Of a stretch of 64,000 nt of DNA, positions 58,849-64,000 are shown one piece after another. The notes under the pieces were generated by a model. It did not search any database. It was not told the DNA's origin and was given only the letters and a program-made list of their open reading frames with translations. Source of the DNA: Curtobacterium sp. MMLR14_010. GTDB lineage: Bacteria > Actinomycetota > Actinomycetes > Actinomycetales > Microbacteriaceae. The DNA is taken from contig NZ_MJGV01000079.1 of assembly GCF_001865015.1 (NCBI RefSeq), forward strand, positions 226,446-290,445. The letters are read 5' to 3'. The position numbers and the translations under genes are program-made. The number at the start of each line of letters is the position of its first letter. Position 1 is the first letter of the stretch.

Positions 58849-59655
58849 ATGACCGAGAACAGCATCCAGTCCGTCCCCGACACGTCCACGACCGCCCCGA
58901 TCGGCCTGCTCACCGGGAAGGTCGTCTTCATCACCGGCGCCAGCCGCGGCATCGGATCCGCAGCGGCCCGGCTCTTCGCCCGGGAAGGTGCGGCCGTCGT
59001 GCTCGCCGCTCGGAGCGCCGCCGCGCTCGAGACCGTCGTGCACCAGGTCCGCGCGGCCGGCGGGGTCGCTGACGCCGTCCCGCTCGACCTCGCTGACCCG
59101 GAGAGCATCCGCGCTGCCGTCAGACGGGTCGACGAACTCCACGGACGGCTCGACGGTGCGTTCAACAACGGCGCGACGATCCAGCACCCCGGGCCGCTCG
59201 ACACCACGAGCGACGAGGACATCGACGCGCAGTTCGCCGTGAACTTCCGGGGCCACTGGGTCGCCATGACCGCGGAGGCTGCCCTGATGCGCCGGACGGG
59301 TGCCGGTGCCATCGTGAACACCTCGAGCATCGGCAGTCGACGCGCGAACCCGGCACTCCCCGCGTACGGCGCCATGAAGCGGGCGCTCAACAGCATCACC
59401 GAGACCGCGGCCGTGACGTGGGCGTCCGACCGCATCCGGGTGAACGGGATCACTCCGGGTGGCACCGCCACGGAGATGATCGACGCCTGGGAGGCGGCGA
59501 CCCCGGGCATCATCGAGCAGGTCAACGCGTCGATCCCGCTCGGACGGATGGCGGAACCCGAAGAGGTCGCCGAGGTCGCCGCGTGGCTCCTGAGCGACCG
59601 TGCCGCGATGGTGACCGGCGCGATGATCCCCGTCGACGGTGGCGCCGGCGCCTGA
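58849..59655 (+). CDS. Short-chain dehydrogenase/reductase
   Basis: 268 residues. Classical SDR: GASRGIGSAAARLFAREGA for cofactor, NNGATIQHPG, INTSSIG-like VNTSSIGS, and YGAMKRA with the catalytic Tyr-x3-Lys. The C-terminal part (RMAEPEEVAEVAAWLLSDRAAMVTGAMIPVDGGA) is typical. NAD(P)-linked oxidoreductase of unknown substrate. Divergent from the XRE-type regulator. Confidence 0.93.
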   Translation: MTENSIQSVPDTSTTAPIGLLTGKVVFITGASRGIGSAAARLFAREGAAVVLAARSAAALETVVHQVRAAGGVADAVPLDLADPESIRAAVRRVDELHGRLDGAFNNGATIQHPGPLDTTSDEDIDAQFAVNFRGHWVAMTAEAALMRRTGAGAIVNTSSIGSRRANPALPAYGAMKRALNSITETAAVTWASDRIRVNGITPGGTATEMIDAWEAATPGIIEQVNASIPLGRMAEPEEVAEVAAWLLSDRAAMVTGAMIPVDGGAGA

Positions 59656-59810
59656 CACGGGTCGGCTGACCGAGCCGCCTGACCCGTGCCGGTGGGCCCG
59701 CTCCCTCCGCTGGGTCCTTCCGTGGTTCCGCGGATGCCCCTGGACGCGCCCACGCAGGAGTCTCGGGGGTGTCCGGACGGGCTGTCCGGGCGAGTGGAGG
59801 CGGAACAGGC

Positions 59811-60176
59811 ATGAACACCGTGACGACGATGAGCGTGCTCATCGAAGCCGAGCAGCCCCTCGCGATGGCGACCTTCTGGGCCGGCGTCTTCGGCGTGCCC
59901 GTCAACCCCGGGTCGACGGATGCCTCCGCGTCCCTCGTGCCCAGCGCGCAGTCGGTCCAGCTCGTGTTCGAGAAGACCGACGAACCGAAGATCTTCCGCA
60001 ACCGGCTGCGGCTGCAGCTCGTGTCCGAGGACTTCGACCACCAGCTCCACCGGCTCATCGACCTCGGCACGGAGTTCGCCCGCCCCGGTCTGGAGTCCCT
60101 CGGCATCCGCAGCGTCGAGCTGATGGACCCCGAGGGCAACGAGTTCACGCTCTTCGCCCGCACCCGTGTCGCCTGA
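59811..60176 (+). CDS. VOC-family protein
   Basis: 121 residues of one VOC/glyoxalase-like module: MSVLIEAEQPLAMATFWAGVFGVPV, and near the end VELMDPEGNEFTLFA, with the metal-binding Glu present. Cytoplasmic; role not predictable. The stop region overlaps the start of the next small membrane protein. Confidence 0.88.
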   Translation: MNTVTTMSVLIEAEQPLAMATFWAGVFGVPVNPGSTDASASLVPSAQSVQLVFEKTDEPKIFRNRLRLQLVSEDFDHQLHRLIDLGTEFARPGLESLGIRSVELMDPEGNEFTLFARTRVA

Positions 60177-60435
60177 CCGTCCGGCTCGCCCGGCCGCGAG
60201 TCAGGGGCCGACGAAGGCGCCCCGGTCCGTGGCGAGGACGCTCTGGCGGGGGAGTCTCACGCCGCGTGGTCTGGCGGGTTCCGCGGTCGTCAGCTCGGTC
60301 TTCCTGATGGTGGGCGCCGTCGACGCGAACTGGTTGGGCACCATGATCGGCGCGGCCGCCCTCGAGGTGACGGGGGTCCTGTGCCTGGTGGCCGCAGTCC
60401 GAGCCGCGTTCCGGCGGCCGCGCCGCCGTCGCTGA
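60166..60435 (+). CDS. Small two-segment membrane protein
   Basis: 89 residues from a GTG at 60166 that overlaps the VOC gene by 11 bases. Two hydrophobic segments (GLAGSAVVSSVFLMVGAVD and TMIGAAALEVTGVLCLVAAV) and an Arg-rich end. No family recognised. Followed by palindromic copy 60452-60495. Confidence 0.62.
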   Translation: MSPDRPARPAASQGPTKAPRSVARTLWRGSLTPRGLAGSAVVSSVFLMVGAVDANWLGTMIGAAALEVTGVLCLVAAVRAAFRRPRRRR

Positions 60436-60451
60436 CGGACCGCACCACCAC

Positions 60452-60495
60452 CGGACTGGAGGCTCGTCACCAGCGTGCGCCGAGCCTCCCGTCCG
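60452..60495. repeat. Palindromic dispersed element with one arm mismatch
   Basis: Left arm CGGACTGGAGGCTCG and right arm CGAGCCTCCCGTCCG with a 14-base spacer. The left arm has the T seen in copy B (56027) while the right arm still has the original C, so the pair is mismatched here: an intermediate between the two paired forms. Convergent position between the small membrane protein and the pyruvate oxidase stop. Confidence 0.8.
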
Positions 60496-60525
60496 CCTCT
60501 GGCTGGGTCCCCAGCCCGCCCCGCG

Positions 60526-62250
60526 TCAGATGAACTGCCGGAAGTTGGTCGACGCCAGGTCGAGCAGCTCGTCGCCGCGTCCGCTCAGGACGGTGCGGAT
60601 CGCGTAGAGCGTGAAGCCCTTCGCCTGCTCCAGCGTGACCGCCGGCGGCATCGACAGCTCCTGCCGGTTCGCCTTGACGGAGACCAGAGCCGGCCCGTCA
60701 TGGGCGAGTGCGGCGGCGAGCGCATCCTCCAACTGGTCGGATTCGTCCACTCGGAAGCCCTTCAGCCCGATCGCCTCGGCCACCGCGGCGAAGTCCGGGT
60801 TCGTCAGCTCGGTGCCGAAGTTGACGAAGCCAGCGGCCTTCATCTCGAGCTCGACGAAGTTGAGCGACGAGTTGTCGAACACGACGATCTTCACCGGCAG
60901 CTTGTTCTGCACGATCGTGACGAGCTCGCCGAGGAGCATCGTCAGACCGCCGTCGCCCGCCATGGCGATGACCTGCCGGTCGGGGAACGCGGTCTGCGCG
61001 CCGATCGCCTGCGGCATCGCGTTCGCCATCGAGCCGTGCCAGAACGAGCCGATCAGCCGACGCTTGCCGTTCATCGTCAGGTAGCGCGACGCCCACACCA
61101 CGGGGGAGCCGACGTCCGGGATGAACACGGCGTCGTCGGCGGCGAGCTGGTCGAGGACCCTGGCGACGTACTGCGGGTGCAGGGGCTTGTGCTTCCCCGC
61201 GGGCACGGCCAGGTCGTCCAGCTTCTCCCGGGTCTTCCGGTAGTGCTTGCGGGCGTCCTGCAGGTGGTGCGCCGGCTTCGACGCGGTCAGCAGCGGCATC
61301 AGGCCGAGCGCGGTGTCCTTCACGGTGCCGACCAGTCCGATGTCCACCGGGTGCCGCTTGCCGAGCTGTTCGCCGCGGATGTCGACCTGCACGTGCTTCG
61401 CCTTCGCGGGGAAGAACTGGGGGTAGGGGAAGTCCGTGCCGAGCATGAGGACGACGTCGGCGTCCTCCATCGCGCGGTAGCCCGACGCGAACCCGAGCAG
61501 GCCGGTCATCCCCACGTCGTAGGGGTTGTCCCACTCGATGTGCTCTTTGCCGCGCATGGCGTGCACGATCGGTGCCTGCAGGCGCTCCGCGAGGGCGACG
61601 ACCTCGTCGTGGGCGCCCGCGACCCCGGCACCCGCCAGGATCGTGATCTTGTCGGCGCCGTTCAGCAGGTCGGCCGTGCGCTGGAGCTCGGCGTCCGAGG
61701 GGATGATCCGCGGTTCGGCGCGGTCGATGCGGACCGCGCGGTCGTCCTTCGCGTCCGCGAGCAGGACGTCGCCCGGGATGACGAGCACGGCCACGCCACG
61801 CTTCTCGACCGCCTCGCGGATCGCGATCTCGAGCAGGCGGGGCATCTGGACCGGGTCCGCGACGTACTCGACGTAGACGGAGCACTCGCGGAAGAGCTCC
61901 TGCGGGTGGGTCTCCTGGAAGTACCCGGTGCCGATCTCCGCTGTCGGGATGTGCGCGGCGATCGCGAGGACGGGCACGCGGGAGCGGTTCGCGTCGTAGA
62001 GGCCGTTGATGAGGTGCAGGTTGCCCGGCCCGCAGCTGCCCGCGCAGACCGCGAGGTCCCCGGTGAGGTCGGCTTCGGCTGCGGCGGCGAACGCGGCCGC
62101 CTCCTCGTGACGGACGTGCTCCCAGCTGATCGTGCCGTCCTTGCGGATCGCGTCGGTGAAGCCGTTGAGGGAGTCCCCGGGCAGACCGTAGACGCGGTGG
62201 ACGTCGTTCTCGCGGAGCGTGGCGACGATGGTCTCGGCGACGGTTGGCAT
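60526..62250 (-). CDS. poxB: Pyruvate dehydrogenase (quinone)/pyruvate oxidase
   Basis: 574 residues, close to the 572 of E. coli PoxB. Thiamine-diphosphate enzyme: conserved Glu in HVRHEEAAAFAAAAEA, GPGNLHLINGLYDA, FAD-type middle domain, and the ThDP motif GDGGLTMLLGEL...NNS-like FDNSSLN. The C-terminal lipid-binding tail is not obvious. Oxidises pyruvate to acetate and CO2, passing electrons to quinone. The ATG follows GAGGAAC. Confidence 0.92.
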   Translation of the reverse strand: MPTVAETIVATLRENDVHRVYGLPGDSLNGFTDAIRKDGTISWEHVRHEEAAAFAAAAEADLTGDLAVCAGSCGPGNLHLINGLYDANRSRVPVLAIAAHIPTAEIGTGYFQETHPQELFRECSVYVEYVADPVQMPRLLEIAIREAVEKRGVAVLVIPGDVLLADAKDDRAVRIDRAEPRIIPSDAELQRTADLLNGADKITILAGAGVAGAHDEVVALAERLQAPIVHAMRGKEHIEWDNPYDVGMTGLLGFASGYRAMEDADVVLMLGTDFPYPQFFPAKAKHVQVDIRGEQLGKRHPVDIGLVGTVKDTALGLMPLLTASKPAHHLQDARKHYRKTREKLDDLAVPAGKHKPLHPQYVARVLDQLAADDAVFIPDVGSPVVWASRYLTMNGKRRLIGSFWHGSMANAMPQAIGAQTAFPDRQVIAMAGDGGLTMLLGELVTIVQNKLPVKIVVFDNSSLNFVELEMKAAGFVNFGTELTNPDFAAVAEAIGLKGFRVDESDQLEDALAAALAHDGPALVSVKANRQELSMPPAVTLEQAKGFTLYAIRTVLSGRGDELLDLASTNFRQFI

Positions 62251-62360
62251 GCGGTTCCTCTCGTGGTGGACTCCTCCCGGTCTAGTCGGTGCGGTCGTCC
62301 TGTGTGTTCTCTGATCGGACCGTGCCGCCGGATCGGGTGCCTGACTGGGACGATGGTCGG

Positions 62361-63077
62361 ATGATCGACGACGCGCCGCCGCTCCGCCCACGCCGACGAG
62401 AGCCCGACGCGAACGGCATCCTCGTCCGGTCCGCGTACCCGCTGTCGACGCTCGCGATCGGCATCGGGGCCGTCCTGGTGCTGACCCTGGTGGGGTTCTT
62501 GCTCGGCACCGTCGACATCGGCCTCGCGACCGCGTTGAACCAGCTGCACACCGGCGCGCTCCGGGCGTTCACCGACGGCGTCTACCACGCGATCAGTCCC
62601 GTGCCGGCGATCATCGTCACCGTCGTCGTCACCGGGGTGATCTGGGCGGTGCAGCGGAACGTCCGGCCGGCGGCGGCGTTCGCCGGGGTGGTCGCGATCA
62701 CCTGGGTGCCGTCGGCGATCGTCAAGGAGCTCGTGCACCGCGCCCGGCCCGACGTCAGCGTGCTGCCGCACCCGTTCCCCGTGCAGCCGGACCCGGGCTA
62801 CCCGAGCGGGCACACCGTGTTCATGGTGGCGTTCACCATCGCGCTGTGCTGGGTGCTGCGGGACACCCGGTGGCACGGTGTGGCCGTCGTCGTGGGCACG
62901 GTGGCAGTCGTCGTCGTGTGGTTCTCGGTGACGATCGACGCGGTGCACTACCCGACCGACGCGTTGGCCTCGGTGGCGTGGGCACTCGCCGTGGCCCCGG
63001 CCGCCCGGCTGGTCTGGGTCGACTGGCTGATGCCGCGGCTGCCGGTGCTGCGGCCCGCGAAGCCCGTCGCGCGCTGA
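62361..63077 (+). CDS. PAP2-superfamily membrane phosphatase
   Basis: 238 residues, six hydrophobic segments. Active-site motifs: KELVHRARP (motif 1), YPSGH (motif 2) and SVTIDAVHYPTD (motif 3). Motif 3 normally begins Ser-Arg; here the Arg is Val, while His and Asp are kept. Family members dephosphorylate lipid pyrophosphates or phosphatidate. GACGAT lies 6 bases before the ATG (leaderless variant). Convergent with the Bcr/CflA gene. Confidence 0.88.
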   Translation: MIDDAPPLRPRRREPDANGILVRSAYPLSTLAIGIGAVLVLTLVGFLLGTVDIGLATALNQLHTGALRAFTDGVYHAISPVPAIIVTVVVTGVIWAVQRNVRPAAAFAGVVAITWVPSAIVKELVHRARPDVSVLPHPFPVQPDPGYPSGHTVFMVAFTIALCWVLRDTRWHGVAVVVGTVAVVVVWFSVTIDAVHYPTDALASVAWALAVAPAARLVWVDWLMPRLPVLRPAKPVAR

Positions 63078-63113
63078 GTCGCCCGGGCGGCGTCCGGGGC
63101 GGGTCTGCCTGCG

Positions 63114-63181
63114 CAGAACACCGGCGTTCGTCGTCCGCGCCGCGGGTGTTCGCGGTGCGACCGACGAACGCCGGTGTCGTG
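63114..63181. terminator. Long inverted repeat between convergent genes
   Basis: 20-base arms (CAGAACACCGGCGTTCGTCG at 63114-63133, and 63162-63181) with two mismatches and a 28-base loop. It fills the gap between the PAP2 gene (stop 63077) and the transporter gene (stop 63190), so it could end both transcripts. Confidence 0.65.
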
Positions 63182-63189
63182 CGGGGAGC

Positions 63190-64000
63190 TCAGGCCGCGC
63201 GCACGGTCCGACCGCGGGCTGCCAGCAGCGCGATCACCGCGACGACCGCCGCCGCGAGCATCACGACGGCCAGGGGTGCGGCCGTCGCGGATCCGCCGAT
63301 GCTCACCAGCGGGGACACCAGCGCCGCGAGGCCGAACTGCAGCGCACCGAGCACCGCCGACGCACTGCCCGCAGCGGACGGCACGGCTCCGAGCGCCAGC
63401 GCCGTCGCGTTGCCGAGCACCAGGCCGAGGCTGCCGACGGCGGTGAAGAGCGGCACGGCCAGGGCGATCACGGGGGCACTGGTGGCGACGAGCACGGCGA
63501 AGGCCACCGTCGACGCGAGCACGAGCACGATGCCGAGCGACAGCACGCCGCGCACCGAGTGCTTCTCGGTGAGCTTGGCGGACAGGATGCTCACGCCCAT
63601 CAGGGCCAGGGCGTTGATGCCGAACGCGATCCCGTACTCGACCGTGCCGAAGCCGATCATCTCCTGGTACAGGAACGGCGACGCCGAGATGTACGCCATC
63701 ATCACCGCGAACGCGAAGCCGAACACCGCCGTGTAGCCGAGGAACGTCTGCGAACGCAGGGCCCGCAACGGCGATCCCGTCGCCTGGCGTTCGGCGCGGA
63801 GCTCGTCACGGCGCGAGCGCAGGTGGGTCTCGCGGATCACGGCCAGCACCGCGACGAGCATGACCACCGACAGCCCGAGCACGATCGTGAGCAGCCCGCG
63901 CCAGCCGATCGGGCCGGTGAGCAGTCCGCCGAGCAGCGGAGCGACGACCGGGTCGACGCCACCGACGATCATCATGAGCGAGAACGCCCGGGCCGCGGGC
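63190..64000 (-). CDS. Bcr/CflA-type MFS transporter, truncated by the window edge
   Basis: C-terminal about 270 residues; the start is outside the window. Segments include VDPVVAPLLGGLLTGPIGWRGLL and RETHLRSRRDELRAER after it, the typical Bcr/CflA mid-loop, then six hydrophobic segments ending at RGRTVRAA. Drug/H+ antiporter family. It continues to the right. Confidence 0.88.
   Translation of the reverse strand, partial: PAARAFSLMMIVGGVDPVVAPLLGGLLTGPIGWRGLLTIVLGLSVVMLVAVLAVIRETHLRSRRDELRAERQATGSPLRALRSQTFLGYTAVFGFAFAVMMAYISASPFLYQEMIGFGTVEYGIAFGINALALMGVSILSAKLTEKHSVRGVLSLGIVLVLASTVAFAVLVATSAPVIALAVPLFTAVGSLGLVLGNATALALGAVPSAAGSASAVLGALQFGLAALVSPLVSIGGSATAAPLAVVMLAAAVVAVIALLAARGRTVRAA

Overview
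The window is very GC-rich, densely packed actinobacterial chromosome. Its gene set suggests Microbacteriaceae, most like Curtobacterium (inference from family content, not from a marker-gene search): a RadA/cold-shock/NAGS backbone, long runs of small secreted lipoproteins, a secreted trypsin-like protease of the kind seen in plant-associated relatives, MlrC-type and oligopeptide-uptake genes, and many leaderless promoters. No rRNA, phage, insertion sequence or CRISPR array was seen. One tRNA gene, tRNA-Ser(CGA), lies at 7150-7239.

Layout. 0-7 kb: housekeeping (SRPBCC protein, N-acetylglutamate synthase, lipoproteins, cold-shock protein, VanZ-like protein, RadA, SGNH hydrolase). 7-12.3 kb: tRNA-Ser, an ECF sigma factor coupled to an anti-sigma-like membrane protein and its paralogue, a TetR regulator and an AfsR/SARP-type ATPase regulator. 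12.4-15.1 kb: a four-gene minus-strand locus that looks like a WXG100/LXG-type polymorphic toxin system: a small helical WXG100-like protein, a 473-residue toxin ending in a PD-(D/E)xK-like nuclease domain, and two tandem paralogous candidate immunity genes. 15.2-19.5 kb: secreted/lipoprotein genes around an OmpR-type two-component system, with a shared promoter motif. 19.6-27 kb: small metabolic and regulatory genes. 27.1-31.3 kb: a NarL-type two-component system followed by an ABC exporter, separated by five operator-like repeats about 20 bp apart. 31.9-33.9 kb: a two-gene compatible-solute (glucosyl/mannosylglycerate) operon. 34-41 kb: a secreted beta-propeller protein, MarR-MATE efflux, a long repeat array, and DUF808 preceded by a leaderless 20-residue upstream ORF. 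40.1-50.2 kb: a divergent uptake locus (ROK repressor, M81 peptidase and CutC on one side; peptide-type ABC transporter and ROK kinase on the other). 50.4-57.9 kb: Ser/Thr kinase with GAF domain, pyroglutamyl peptidase, AAA ATPase, a DUF1016 remnant, a secreted protease, an SDR and a lipoprotein. 57.9-64 kb: XRE regulator with divergent SDR, VOC protein, pyruvate oxidase, PAP2 phosphatase and a Bcr/CflA transporter cut by the window end.

Between and sometimes inside the genes is a dispersed palindromic element (arms of the type GGGAGGCTCGGTGCCAG / CTGGCACCGAGCCTCCC) in about ten copies, including copies with paired arm changes that keep the hairpin. A second repeat family (GAGACGCCGGYGTCTC) forms two irregular arrays at 26.9-27.1 and 38.6-39.1 kb. 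Many genes start 6-7 bases after a TANNNT box (leaderless transcripts), and many adjacent genes overlap by GTGA or ATGA.
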